Part shown: positions 53,033-62,437 of the stretch, piece after piece
How positions within the stretch are numbered: position 1 is the first letter of the stretch
How the letters are laid out: every line of letters starts with the position of its first letter
NCBI RefSeq assembly: GCF_003285015.1
Contig: NZ_QMFB01000002.1
Span: 372,001 to 436,000, forward strand
Source of the DNA: Paenibacillus contaminans
Lineage (GTDB): Bacteria; Bacillota; Bacilli; Paenibacillales; NBRC-103111
DNA: 64,000 bases
Direction: 5' to 3'
Translations under genes and position numbers: made by a program
The notes under the pieces: model-generated
Databases searched by the model: none
The model's input: the letters and a program-made list of their open reading frames with translations, nothing else
Told to the model about the DNA's origin: nothing

Positions 53033-54481
53033 TTAACGATGGAACGAATTCGGGTATTGCTTGTATAACTCGTCCGCGCATTTTTGCAGAATCGCTTTCG
53101 CTTCTTCATGCGTGATGTCCTTCTTCAAAATAATTTCCTGCAGCGGCTTAACAAGAGCGTTTTTCACGTCGTTCCAATTGAGGAAGGAAGGCACGACTTT
53201 GGCTGACTTGGCAATGTCGGACAACTTCCCTTTCCACGATTCGGGCATTCCCTTCGCGTAATCGAGCGGCGAGAAATCGAGCCTTTGCGACGGATTGATG
53301 TCGGGAGCGTTGTTGGAGGCGGATGTTTCCGCTTTCAATTTAAGCGAATCAAGATCGTATGAGTTGTGAACGATATACAGGAAAGCGGCTTCCTTTTGCT
53401 CCTTGGTCGCCTTCGGGTTGATGCCCCACACGCCGCCGCCGCCCATATTGTAAGATGGTTTCCCTTTGGCATGCGGAGTCGTCAAAATGTCGAGATCGTC
53501 CAGCTTCCCGCCGTACTTGTTGACATAATCGTTCATAAAGCTGGACAAATTGAGCCACTGCATGGCGGTGCGGCCCTGGGTGAAATCGTTCATCAGGTCT
53601 TGCCAGCTTTCCAGCACGTTCTTCTGTGTCGCTTTGTATTTCCAGACCATATCATGCCAGAACATTACGGCATCTACACCCGGATCTTCCGCGAACGTCA
53701 GCTTGCCCGTACCGTCGCTGTTCGCCGTCACCATCTCTCCGCCGGCATTCCAAACAATGTTGGTGTAAGGCCATGCCAGCCATTCCATCCCCATCAGGCC
53801 GAACCCGAAACGGTTTTTGCTTGGATCGGTAATCTTGCCCACATACTCGCCAAACTCCTCGAACGTTGTCGGTATGTTGTTCGGATCGAGTCCCGCTTCC
53901 TTGATCAGCTTCTTATTGTAAACGACATAGTTCAAATCGAGGAAGCTCGGCACGCCGTACCATTTGCCGTTGATTTTGAGAGAGTCGTCCATACCGGTGA
54001 ACACCTTGCCCTCTTTGCGTAAATCCCAGTTTTCGACAAGCTCTGAAATGTCGGCAAGCGTCCCGTCTTTCGCGCGCGATTTGATGTTGCCGTCGGTGAA
54101 CATGCCGGAGACGGTAGGCGCATCCCCGGCGAGGAGTGCCTGATCGTACTTCTGCAAATAATCGGTTCCGGGAGCAAGCGTCTTGGCGTCGACTTTGACC
54201 CACGGATATTTTTTGTTGAAGCTGTCCATCAGCTTGTTGTAAAGTTCTACCTGCCATTGCGGAGATGTCGGGCCGGGTTTGTCCCAAGTGACGATCGTCA
54301 CTTCCTTATGTTTGTCTGTCGCTTCACCTGTCTTCGCGTTCCCGCTTTCCTTCTGGGAAGGAGCCGGCGAGCTGCTGCTTCCGTTACTGCCGTTCGACTT
54401 CCCCGATGACGAGCAACCCGCGACCATTGCCGCCGCAAGCATGATACTCATGTTCAACGCGATCCACCGTTTCTTTGTCAT
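53033..54481 (-). CDS. Extracellular solute-binding lipoprotein, family 1 (482 aa)
   Basis: Signal and lipobox VAGC place the lipid-modified Cys near residue 23, followed by a Ser/Gly/Asn-rich linker. The mature part has family-1 features (VTIVTWDKPGPTSPQW, GDAPTVSGMFTDGNI, NPSQRLDFSPLDYAKG). Start 54481 follows GAGGGAGG. It is the first gene of the operon binding protein-permease-permease-histidine kinase-response regulator, so sugar sensing and uptake are linked. It differs clearly from the two LplB-type binding proteins by length and sequence style, so its substrate is probably different. Confidence 0.94.
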   Translation of the reverse strand: MTKKRWIALNMSIMLAAAMVAGCSSSGKSNGSNGSSSSPAPSQKESGNAKTGEATDKHKEVTIVTWDKPGPTSPQWQVELYNKLMDSFNKKYPWVKVDAKTLAPGTDYLQKYDQALLAGDAPTVSGMFTDGNIKSRAKDGTLADISELVENWDLRKEGKVFTGMDDSLKINGKWYGVPSFLDLNYVVYNKKLIKEAGLDPNNIPTTFEEFGEYVGKITDPSKNRFGFGLMGMEWLAWPYTNIVWNAGGEMVTANSDGTGKLTFAEDPGVDAVMFWHDMVWKYKATQKNVLESWQDLMNDFTQGRTAMQWLNLSSFMNDYVNKYGGKLDDLDILTTPHAKGKPSYNMGGGGVWGINPKATKEQKEAAFLYIVHNSYDLDSLKLKAETSASNNAPDINPSQRLDFSPLDYAKGMPESWKGKLSDIAKSAKVVPSFLNWNDVKNALVKPLQEIILKKDITHEEAKAILQKCADELYKQYPNSFHR

Positions 54482-54861
54482 GAATGAACCTCCCTCGTCA
54501 TGTTCCTTACTTGATTACACTTTCATTGTACATAGAACGACAAGACGGAAGGCGAATTATTTTAAGGAAAAACAAAAACAATCTTAGGATGTTCGTAAGC
54601 GTAAAATAGTCCCCGCCTGGCCAACTGACGGGGACTCGGATAAAGCTATTGCGTCGTGATAGTAATCACGCGGTATGTTAAAGGAAGCGAAGGCGACCGG
54701 GGAAGCAACTCGTCCCAGCGCTTTTTTTGTCTTACGGATCCGACAGCTGCCGCAGCTTCTCAAGCAGGTAGGTCAAATATCACATTGAAGAAAACAAATA
54801 AACCGCCTCAGGGTTCAACCCGTCAGCGGCGGTTTTTCATTTAATAAACTAGAAAGGCCTG
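54482..54861. other. 380-bp spacer upstream of the importer operon, with terminator at 54799-54838
   Basis: AAACCGCC (around 54800) pairs with GGCGGTTT (around 54828-54835), enclosing a GGGTT/AACCC stem. T-rich tails on both strands make it a likely terminator for the fucosidase gene read leftwards. A separate inverted repeat AGTCCCCG/CGGGGACT spans 54608-54637. The region just before 54481 should hold the importer promoter, but I could not assign hexamers. No gene recognised. Confidence 0.65.
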
Positions 54862-56130
54862 TTACTCCACCTCAAGCTCCAGCTCGATTACGGTATCCGC
54901 ATCGTCCGGCAGCGTGATCGGGAGGCTGATGAACGCGCCTGTCGCTGTATCGCCATAGTGGCCGGCCATCCACGGCACTTCGACCTTCAATTCCGCGCCG
55001 TCGGCGAGCAGCCGCGCTTTCCGCACTTTGCCCTTCAAGCCTTGGAAATAGACGGGCCCGATCCCGCGGTCCAAAATATGCGCATACAGCTTGCTGCCGT
55101 TCTGCGTATAGCGCCCCCACTCCGGCTTCGGCCTGTCGGCCAGTCCGCAGCCGTAAACGCTGTCGCCGTTTCGGCGCATCCACTTACCGACCTCGGCCAA
55201 AATATCAAGCGACTCCCGCGGAATTTCGCCTTTCGCATCCGGGCCGACGTTGAGCAGCAAATTGCCGTTTTTGCTGACGCATTCCACGAGCGCGCGCACA
55301 ACCTGCTTCGGCGACTTGTACTCCTTGTCCGTCGCATGATAACCCCAATGTCCGTTCAGCGTAATGCACGCTTCCCACGGAATTTGCTCGCCGGCCTCGT
55401 TCACGATGCCGCCCGGCGGAATGATTTGCTCGGGCGAATAAAAATCGCCTGCGTAAACTTCCGGCTCCCGCTTCTTAATGTTGCCTCCGAGCCTGTTGTC
55501 GATGACGATATGCGGCTGTATGCCGCGCATCATATTGATCAGCTCGGTCGCCCGCCATTTTTCCCCCGTCATGTCGTCGAACGAGTAGTCGAACCACATA
55601 ATGTCGATTTTGCCGTAATCGGTCAGCAGCTCCCGGACTTGGCCGTGCATGTAATCCAGGTAATTGTCGAAGTTGACCGGCTTCGCTAGGTATTCCTCGT
55701 TTTCCCGCATCGGATGGTTGCCGACGGCCGGATAGTCCGGATGATGCCAGTCGATGATCGAATAATAAAAGCCGACCGCGAGCCCCTCCGCCCGGAACGC
55801 ATCGACGTATTCTCGCACCAAATCGCGTCCCGCCGGCGTATTCGTCGCTTTATAAGCCGTCAGCTTGCTGTCGAACAAGCAAAATCCGTCGTGATGCTTC
55901 GTCGTGAGCACCGCATATTTCATTCCCGCTTCTTTAGCCGCTTTGGCCCACTCCCGCGGATTGTAACGGATCGGATTGAATTCCTCGAAATACGGCTGAT
56001 ACGCCTCCGTCGTGATCCGTTCATTGCTTTTGACCCATTCGCCTCTTGCCGGAATCGCATACAATCCCCAATGAATAAACATGCCGAACCGGTCATGCAA
56101 AAACCAGCGCGTGCGCTCTTCCCTCGTCAT
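54862..56130 (-). CDS. Alpha-L-fucosidase, glycoside hydrolase family 29 (422 aa)
   Basis: Hydrolyses alpha-L-fucosyl ends from glycans. The N-terminal barrel begins RFGMFIHWGLYAIPARGEW, followed by YAVLTTKHHDGFCLFDS, GFYYSIIDWHHPDY, and IMWFDYSFDD, in which the first Asp is the expected nucleophile. A C-terminal beta domain ends with a short strand region (TVIELELEVE). No signal peptide, so it should act on imported oligosaccharides. Start ATG 56130 has GGGGTG upstream. It is divergent from the AraC gene at 56261 and isolated from the importer operon at 54481 by a terminator, though both could supply one pathway. Confidence 0.93.
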   Translation of the reverse strand: MTREERTRWFLHDRFGMFIHWGLYAIPARGEWVKSNERITTEAYQPYFEEFNPIRYNPREWAKAAKEAGMKYAVLTTKHHDGFCLFDSKLTAYKATNTPAGRDLVREYVDAFRAEGLAVGFYYSIIDWHHPDYPAVGNHPMRENEEYLAKPVNFDNYLDYMHGQVRELLTDYGKIDIMWFDYSFDDMTGEKWRATELINMMRGIQPHIVIDNRLGGNIKKREPEVYAGDFYSPEQIIPPGGIVNEAGEQIPWEACITLNGHWGYHATDKEYKSPKQVVRALVECVSKNGNLLLNVGPDAKGEIPRESLDILAEVGKWMRRNGDSVYGCGLADRPKPEWGRYTQNGSKLYAHILDRGIGPVYFQGLKGKVRKARLLADGAELKVEVPWMAGHYGDTATGAFISLPITLPDDADTVIELELEVE

Positions 56131-56260
56131 GCTTCAGCACCCCGTTTTCTTAAAGTAAGCTGCAACCTATGCGTCCATCATACGACGAGTTCCTGTATAA
56201 TGGGGATACACGGAATTCACTTACATTTGCACAATACTAACTTCCTACAGGTGATTCGCC

Positions 56261-57082
56261 ATGGATAAAACGAAGCTGCTTCAAAGCTACTTGTCCAACA
56301 TGCAGGTAGACGTTTCCGAAGCGCACTACACGAAAGTGAATGTGAACTGGAAAGCGCCCGAATTCACGCCTTCCATCAACCGGTTTTACTACATCGTCGA
56401 AGGCGAAGGCAGGCTGACGATCGACGGCGAAGCTTTTCACCCAAAGCCGGGGCAGCTTTTCCTGATGCCTGCGGGGGTCAAGCAGTCGTATTCGACGATC
56501 AGCGACAATACGTTCGCCAAGCATTGGTGCCATTTTGCCGCTACGATCGGGGATATGCCGCTTTTTCAGATCATCAAAATTCCTTCGTTCATCGAGGTTC
56601 GCGATCCCGAGCTCGTAACGGCGCTATTCCTTAAGCTTGCGCAGGAGTTCCGCAATCCCGGCATCGCCGGCATGCTGCGTACGAGAGCGACGATGCTGGA
56701 GCTGCTGTCGTATTTTCTGGAGCATACGGTGATCGAAAACATCCGGCTGGCCGCAACCGATTCCGTCGCCAAGCTGACCGCGGTGCTTCGCCATATCGAC
56801 TCGCACCTCGGCGAAGCGGTTTCCGTAGAAGAATTGGCCAAGCTCGCCCATCTGCACCCGAACTATTTCATTAAATTTTTCAAGACGCATCTCGGCGACT
56901 CGCCGATCCAATACATCAACAAGCGCAAGCTCGATCACGCCAAAACGCTCCTCCATACGACGAACTTAAGTATCAAAGAAATCGCCGAAGCCACCGGAAT
57001 GGAGCTGCACTATTTCTCGCGGCTGTTCAAGCAAACGGCCGGCATGTCACCGACGGTTTATCGGATGCTGAGGGAAGGGTGA
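56261..57082 (+). CDS. AraC-family transcriptional regulator with cupin sensor (273 aa)
   Basis: The N-terminal cupin (FYYIVEGEGRLTIDGEAFHPKP) and a C-terminal double helix-turn-helix (SVEELAKLAHLHPNYFIKFFKT and IKEIAEATGMELHYFSRLFKQ) span the protein. The start at 56261 follows AGGTGATTCGCC. It is divergent from the fucosidase gene across 130 bases, so it probably regulates it, possibly with fucose or a fucoside as the signal. Confidence 0.92.
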   Translation: MDKTKLLQSYLSNMQVDVSEAHYTKVNVNWKAPEFTPSINRFYYIVEGEGRLTIDGEAFHPKPGQLFLMPAGVKQSYSTISDNTFAKHWCHFAATIGDMPLFQIIKIPSFIEVRDPELVTALFLKLAQEFRNPGIAGMLRTRATMLELLSYFLEHTVIENIRLAATDSVAKLTAVLRHIDSHLGEAVSVEELAKLAHLHPNYFIKFFKTHLGDSPIQYINKRKLDHAKTLLHTTNLSIKEIAEATGMELHYFSRLFKQTAGMSPTVYRMLREG

Positions 57083-57117
57083 AGGACGCGGAACGTTCGG
57101 TTGAAGGATGCCCATAC

Positions 57118-57165
57118 AAAAAAGCCCTAGGCCGACAAATGAAGCGGCTTACGGGCTTTATTTTC
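57118..57165. terminator. Bidirectional terminator between AraC and TauE/SafE genes
   Basis: AAAGCCC (57121-57127) pairs with GGGCTTT (57153-57159), with an inner stem GGCCG/CGGCT. The plus-strand tail is ATTTTC, and the A-run before the left arm gives a T-run on the minus strand. It ends both convergent genes. Confidence 0.8.
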
Positions 57166-57174
57166 TATCGTTGG

Positions 57175-57939
57175 TTATATCAGCTTAAGTCCGCTGATCA
57201 GAATGAGCGTCGCCATAATCGTCCGCAGCGGGCGCGACGGCAAAATGACCGCCAGCTTGCTTCCGATCAAAACGCCCGGTATGGAGCCGATCATCAGGTT
57301 TAGCGCTAAGCTGTAGTCGATATTGCCCATTCCGGCATGCATGGCGCCGGCTGCAGTAACGAGCAGGAAGGCGTGGGCGATATCCGTACCGACGACCTTG
57401 GATGCGTTCATCTGGTACAAGTAAATCATCGCTAACGCATAGAGCGAACCCGAGCCGATCGACGTCAATCCGACGATAAATCCGAGCACGGCGCCGATCG
57501 CGATCGTCATGCCGCGTTTTTGTTCGAGAGGCAGGAGCTGGATCCGATTTTCTTTCACCTTATGCTGAAAGAGCTGGCGATATAGCGTCGCAACCGCCGT
57601 TATAATGAGCACGACACCAAGCGCGTTTTTGATCAGCTGCTCCTGATTATTAAAGAAGGATTCCATAAAATGCAGCGTCAATACCGCAACGACGGCACCG
57701 GGAATGCTGCCGTAAGCGAAATATTTAACCATCGGCAAATCGATCGTTTTCTGTTTAAAATGCTGCGCCGCCCCGAACAGCTTCGTAACCGAGTTATAGA
57801 GCAAATCCGTCCCGACTGCAATGGAAGGATTGATGCCGAACATAATTAAAAGCGGAGTAAGCAGCGACGCCCCGCCTACTCCGGTAGCGCCAACCAATAA
57901 CCCGACGAAAAGCCCAAGCAAACCTATTCCCACATCCAT
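57175..57939 (-). CDS. TauE/SafE-family membrane transporter (254 aa)
   Basis: About eight hydrophobic segments; the glycine-rich motif GLLVGATGVGGASLLTPLL near the N-terminus and its second-half counterpart GFIVGLTSIGSGSLYALAMIY define the family. Members export or import sulfite, sulfonates or organic anions. I chose the ATG at 57939, preceded by GGTGGG; a TTG at 57957 would add six residues. The gene stands alone, ends in a terminator, and has no sulfur-metabolism neighbour, so the substrate is unknown. Confidence 0.9.
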   Translation of the reverse strand: MDVGIGLLGLFVGLLVGATGVGGASLLTPLLIMFGINPSIAVGTDLLYNSVTKLFGAAQHFKQKTIDLPMVKYFAYGSIPGAVVAVLTLHFMESFFNNQEQLIKNALGVVLIITAVATLYRQLFQHKVKENRIQLLPLEQKRGMTIAIGAVLGFIVGLTSIGSGSLYALAMIYLYQMNASKVVGTDIAHAFLLVTAAGAMHAGMGNIDYSLALNLMIGSIPGVLIGSKLAVILPSRPLRTIMATLILISGLKLI

Positions 57940-58278
57940 CCGAAACACCCACCCCAATAACCTACATATTCAGCAAAAGGCCTAGACGTTCTGCATCAAC
58001 ATGATTTCATTTTGAATTTTAAATCCGATTATTTATATAGGAATTATAAGGGAGTGAAACCCGAGTTGTAAAGTGGGGGTTGACTTGTTTCCAAAATGAA
58101 ATAAACATTTGCTTCTCGAGCCGTTTTTCGTCCGGTTATTGATCGAAATGACCGCATTATGCCGGATCAAGCGCCGCCACCGGCTTCGGCTGAGAATACC
58201 GTCAGCTGTTGGTGTTCGACATACGTTTGTTCCGGTATTCCTACCTGCTTGCCCCTCCTCGCTCGTCGCTTGTTTGCA

Positions 58279-58470
58279 CTGGAGTCCGATTTTGCCCAAT
58301 TGGAATCGAGTGAGGCTTCCATTCCCCGCCTGTAGTCCGAAAAAGCCTGCTTGCAGCGGGTATTTTGCTAGGCACACCGGTGAATCCCTTCTCCAAGCCG
58401 GCAAAATCGGACTCCAGCGTTAGGCGAACCTCGATTCCTTGCTGCAAGCGGGCGATTTCGGACTCCAGCA
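58279..58470. repeat. Dispersed foldback repeat of family R2 (best copy)
   Basis: CTGGAGTCCGATTTTGCC at 58279-58296 is exactly complementary to GGCAAAATCGGACTCCAG at 58400-58417, with 103 bases between. A second GGACTCCAG occurs at about 58460. Within it lie CTGTAGTCCGAAAAAGCCTGC and GCAGCGGGTATTTTGCT. Related copies lie at 19640-19843, 32412-32544 and a short arm at 8424-8450. The 700-bp gap 57940-58639 holds this repeat, a terminator, and no gene I can support. Confidence 0.8.
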
Positions 58471-58591
58471 AATAGAGGTGCTTTAATGGCAGCGTAAGTA
58501 GAAACGTTATACGCTCTGCCCGAAAATCAACGCTTATATCATCATTCAGCGATGCCACAAAAGCGGCATACAGGTTCTTTAAATCATAAAA

Positions 58592-58630
58592 AAACCTCCA
58601 AACCGGCTTGGTATAAGCATGTTTGGAGGT
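58592..58630 (-). terminator. Terminator of the AXE1 esterase gene
   Basis: On the minus strand ACCTCCAAAC (58630-58621) pairs with GTTTGGAGGT (58603-58594), followed by a run of seven T. It begins 10 bases beyond the stop codon at 58640. Confidence 0.9.
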
Positions 58631-58639
58631 ATAGAGCCA

Positions 58640-59599
58640 CTACAATCCGAGCATGAACTCGATCGTTTTATCCGAGAAGCCCGGCAGCCCTTCATGGCCG
58701 AAATCCGGATAAATTTCGTACGATTTAGGCGACGTCATTTTGTTGAATGCCGCGAACTGGGTCGAAGGCGGGCATACCGCGTCCATAAGGCCTACGCCCA
58801 TCATCACTTCGCCGCGAATCCGGTTCGCCAAAAATTGCAAATCGATGTAGCCCAGTCTCGTGAAAATTTCGTCCTCGCGCTTATGCTGCGGATCGAAATT
58901 GCGGAAGAACGTCTTCAGCTCCGCATAGGCGTTAGCCGCTTGGTCCATCTCCCAAACGCGCTTGTAGTCGCACAGGAACGGATATATTGGAGCGAGACGC
59001 TTCACGCGAGGCTCAAGCGCCGCACACGCGATCGTTAATGCGCCGCCCTGCGAGCCGCCGATTACACCTACGCGATTCTCGTCAACCTCCGGCAGGTTCA
59101 TCACAATACCGGCTAGCTGAGCCGTATCGAGATAAATGTGACGGAACAGCAGGTTATCCTCGTGATCGTTAAGCCCGCGGATAATATGACCGTTAAGCGT
59201 GGTCCCTTTCACGCCGCCCGTATCTTCGGAGGAACCTCCCTGCCCGCGCGCGTCCATCGATACGATCGAGTAGCCGAGCGAGGCGTAAATGAGCTTATCC
59301 GCCCAGTCGCCGCAGCTGCCGGAATAACCGTGGAACTGAACGATCGCCGGGTGCGGGCCTTCTACGTTTTTGGGCCGAACATATTTCGCATGGATGCGGG
59401 CGCCGCGGACGCCTGTGAAGTACAAGTCGAAGCAGTCTGCGTAAGGCACCTGGAAGGAGCTTGGAACAAGCTCGACAGCCGGATCAACCGAGTGCATTTC
59501 CGCCAGCGCGCGTTCCCAATATTCGTCAAAATCGGTAGGGCGCGGATTGCGTCCTTCGTACGAAAGCAATTTCTCTAACGGCATGTCCAACAAAGGCAT
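58640..59599 (-). CDS. Acetyl xylan esterase, AXE1/cephalosporin-C deacetylase type (319 aa)
   Basis: An alpha/beta-hydrolase that removes acetyl groups from small sugars or oligosaccharides. The oxyanion-hole region is VQFHGYSGSCGDWADKL, the nucleophile elbow GGSQGGAL, the acid Asp in VGLMDAVCPP, and the catalytic His in PDFGHEGLPG. The length is that of the family (about 320). I chose the ATG at 59599, 8 bases after GAGGAGAATC; the longer frame from 59692 has no ribosome site. No signal peptide, so it is cytoplasmic and fits processing of imported acetylated xylo-oligosaccharides or deacetylation of other sugars. Confidence 0.93.
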   Translation of the reverse strand: MPLLDMPLEKLLSYEGRNPRPTDFDEYWERALAEMHSVDPAVELVPSSFQVPYADCFDLYFTGVRGARIHAKYVRPKNVEGPHPAIVQFHGYSGSCGDWADKLIYASLGYSIVSMDARGQGGSSEDTGGVKGTTLNGHIIRGLNDHEDNLLFRHIYLDTAQLAGIVMNLPEVDENRVGVIGGSQGGALTIACAALEPRVKRLAPIYPFLCDYKRVWEMDQAANAYAELKTFFRNFDPQHKREDEIFTRLGYIDLQFLANRIRGEVMMGVGLMDAVCPPSTQFAAFNKMTSPKSYEIYPDFGHEGLPGFSDKTIEFMLGL

Positions 59600-59749
59600 G
59601 ATTGATTCTCCTCTTTTCCTATATATCGAATTCCGAATGGCGGCGCTGCGCCCCGAAAATGACAGACGCCTCGTCACACCATATTTTAACATGGATATCC
59701 GCCGCTGTAGCCATCTTTTTTTCGCTGAAGAGGATTATCCCCGAATCCT

Positions 59750-62257
59750 TCACTCCGCTGCTTTCAGTTGCTCGAGGAACGTTTTTTCGTTCGCGTCTGC
59801 AGCGATCAGCCGGTCGTAAAGGGGTTGATCGTTCTGGTTCAGACGCTGCAAAGCGGCCAAATAAAAACGCGCGATCGAACGGTCGAGCGGCTGGCTCAAG
59901 TCTTCCTTTAACGCCGGTCCAAGCAATTGCACCGCTTCATCGTATTTGCCGTTGCTGAATTGAACTTTCCCGACGGTGATTCTCATCTGCGGCGTAACGC
60001 CGAACGGCCTGCCCGAGAACTGCTCCTTAGGCAAATCCTTGAGCGTTTCCGCTTTGTCTATGACGGTTTGCAGAAGGCGCAGCGCCTCTTTCTGGTAGCT
60101 GCTCCGAAGCTCTTGATTATTTTGCTCTCCCGCTTGATCGGCCAAAAACGCATTGAGGTCGATCGCCCGTTCATAAAAGCTCGGAACGCGCGGATTCCGC
60201 TTCTCATCAGGCGTATCCCAAGGAAATAGCGTTAATAAAAGCTTCATATGCTCGAGCGCCGCCGCATAGTCCTGTTTTATGATGTACTGGTTGTAACGGC
60301 TCTCGAGAACCGAACGGTCATAGGGCTCCTTCTGCTTGACCTTATCGATAATGGCAAAAGCCGCCTCATAATAGCTTTCATCCTTCAGCTGCTGGAAAGC
60401 TTGACCGAGCAGATTGGCTTTCAGCACCACATAAGCCGGATGGCCCGGCTGCAGGGAAAGCGCCGCATCCAGAGGTGCCAGCATTTGGTCGAAAGGTTTT
60501 TCTTCGTTAATCGCCGCCAGCGCGTTCCTATAATGCATGTCCGCGCGCAGCTTAATCGAGCCGGCGACGATCGACACGACGGCAATCAGGCAGACGGCCG
60601 CCGGAATTGCCATACGCCAGCGGCTGTCGCGCAGCTTGAGCGTCCATGCGTATTCCCGCGAAGCCGTACCGGCCGTAAGTCCGCCCAAACATAGAAACAG
60701 CAAAGCCGCAATATACACATAACTCATCTCGAAGTCGATCGCGCTGTGGATCAGAATCGCAATGGATACGATATAAAAGACAAGGTGGCTGCCGCGTTCC
60801 GATTCGCTTTTGCCCGCACAGCTCCGTACGTACCGGTAATAAATGACGCCCAGCAGCAGCAGGAATAAAGCCCCTCCGATCAAGCCGACCTCGATCGCAT
60901 ACTGAAGAAAAAAGCTGTGCGCCTGTCTGCTTATATAAGGGTTGTTCTGATATTTTTCCCACAGCGCCATCCAGCCGCCGCCCCCGCTCCCGAGAAGCGG
61001 ATAATCCCCGATAACCTTCAAGGCGTCTTCATAAAACGTTCCGCGCTCCAGCACGCTGTGCTGCTGAAAATTGATATTTTCGATTCTCGTTCTCAGCATG
61101 GACGGCAGCAGCGACGTGATCCACGATGTGCTGAACAGCATATAGGCGCCCGCAGCGCCAAGCACGACAAGTGCGAGCGGGAAATACAGGCTGCCGTACT
61201 TGATTTGGCTTATTTTTTGCAGCTTGTTTTGGAGCCACGGATACACGAATGTCTGAATCAGCGCAACAGCAGCCGCAAAAACGAGCGAAAAGATCAGCAG
61301 CCTGCTCCATCCGCTCCAAGAAGCCGAATCGAACACGGAAAGCAGCAGCTCCGTGGGCTTCTTTTGCGTTTGCTCGTACTGCGCCACGAATTTCTCCCAA
61401 ATCGGAACGGCGATGGCGACGAAGTGGTCCATCAACGCAATCGACAGCAAAGCCGCCGCGCCCAAATATACGCATAGCATGATTTGTCTGATAAAAGACA
61501 GGAATGGCAGCACGAGCACAAGAATGATCGGCAGCAGCACATATCCGCCCCTTGACTGCGTCAGCCAGAACGAGGTCAAAATCGGGACGAGCATAAACGC
61601 GTGCAAAGAAATCCAATACCACTTGCGCGCGCTGATCGTCAGGAACAAGCAGGCGACCAGAATGGCCATCAAAAACGCCACATAAGCGTTGGCATATTGA
61701 AAAACGGAAGTTAGACGCAGCCCGCTGCCCTCGAGCATAACGGCGTCACGGAAGAAGTCGTTGCCGAACAGATAAACGAAGCCGTAGCCGACGATGAGAT
61801 AGCCGGATATGACGATCGCTTGCTGCAAGACGGCAGCTCCTGTTTTTTCCCTGGCCAGCACGTTGCCTGCCGTATAAAAAGCGGCGTACACCGTACTGAT
61901 CAGCGCCATTTGACCGGCATAATGCGCCGAAGCGGCTTGCGTCATCGAAATCATGTAAAATAGCGGAACGATCCAGATAGCAACCGCCGTCAAATCGCGG
62001 GAATCGGTAAAACGCCATGCGGAAAACATCCGGACCGATACGGCGACAAGCAGGAAAGCCGCCCAGACGACCGCCCGGTTGATCGGGGCTTCATAATTCC
62101 AAGCTCCGCCGTTGAACAATGCCACCTGGAAAGGTTGTGTTGCCAAGAAAATCGCGATGCCAGCCAAGGCAAGCCATACAAGCACGGACTGTCCGTCCGC
62201 CGTTTTTGCCGAAATTACCGAATTGGGCTGGTATCCCTTCTGCGGTTTGCTCCCCAT
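59750..62257 (-). CDS. O-antigen ligase/polymerase-like membrane protein with TPR-like C-terminus (835 aa)
   Basis: The N-terminal half has roughly ten to twelve transmembrane helices and the Wzy_C-type signature near residues 390-470 (GDYPLLGSGGGGWMALW, RQAHSFFLQYAIEVGLIGG). The C-terminal 270 residues are soluble and helical with TPR-like units (MHYRNALAAINEEKPFDQMLAPLDAALSLQPGHPAY...). Start 62257 has AAGGAG at 11 bases. Such proteins may join or polymerise surface glycans, but this is usually uncharacterised in Gram-positives. The neighbours are an esterase and a phosphoesterase, not a glycan cluster. Confidence 0.86.
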   Translation of the reverse strand: MGSKPQKGYQPNSVISAKTADGQSVLVWLALAGIAIFLATQPFQVALFNGGAWNYEAPINRAVVWAAFLLVAVSVRMFSAWRFTDSRDLTAVAIWIVPLFYMISMTQAASAHYAGQMALISTVYAAFYTAGNVLAREKTGAAVLQQAIVISGYLIVGYGFVYLFGNDFFRDAVMLEGSGLRLTSVFQYANAYVAFLMAILVACLFLTISARKWYWISLHAFMLVPILTSFWLTQSRGGYVLLPIILVLVLPFLSFIRQIMLCVYLGAAALLSIALMDHFVAIAVPIWEKFVAQYEQTQKKPTELLLSVFDSASWSGWSRLLIFSLVFAAAVALIQTFVYPWLQNKLQKISQIKYGSLYFPLALVVLGAAGAYMLFSTSWITSLLPSMLRTRIENINFQQHSVLERGTFYEDALKVIGDYPLLGSGGGGWMALWEKYQNNPYISRQAHSFFLQYAIEVGLIGGALFLLLLGVIYYRYVRSCAGKSESERGSHLVFYIVSIAILIHSAIDFEMSYVYIAALLFLCLGGLTAGTASREYAWTLKLRDSRWRMAIPAAVCLIAVVSIVAGSIKLRADMHYRNALAAINEEKPFDQMLAPLDAALSLQPGHPAYVVLKANLLGQAFQQLKDESYYEAAFAIIDKVKQKEPYDRSVLESRYNQYIIKQDYAAALEHMKLLLTLFPWDTPDEKRNPRVPSFYERAIDLNAFLADQAGEQNNQELRSSYQKEALRLLQTVIDKAETLKDLPKEQFSGRPFGVTPQMRITVGKVQFSNGKYDEAVQLLGPALKEDLSQPLDRSIARFYLAALQRLNQNDQPLYDRLIAADANEKTFLEQLKAAE

Positions 62258-62437
62258 CTCCTCTTAATCTCCTTTTTTCTACAATATCTTCCATAGTATC
62301 AGAAAATTGCGATGTCTTGCATCTTTTTGAGCATTCCGGATTATTTAACATCTATTTTATACTCTACTAACATATGTATAGTATCGTGGAGAAAATCGTG
62401 AGGAGCATAACGATAATACAAGCGAGGTGTAGAAATC

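Noticed and set aside
58241-58558. Small minus-strand protein within the R2 repeat near 58400
   Set aside because: The frame varies mostly at amino-acid-changing positions between copies and lacks coding signals, so the repeat is treated as non-coding.
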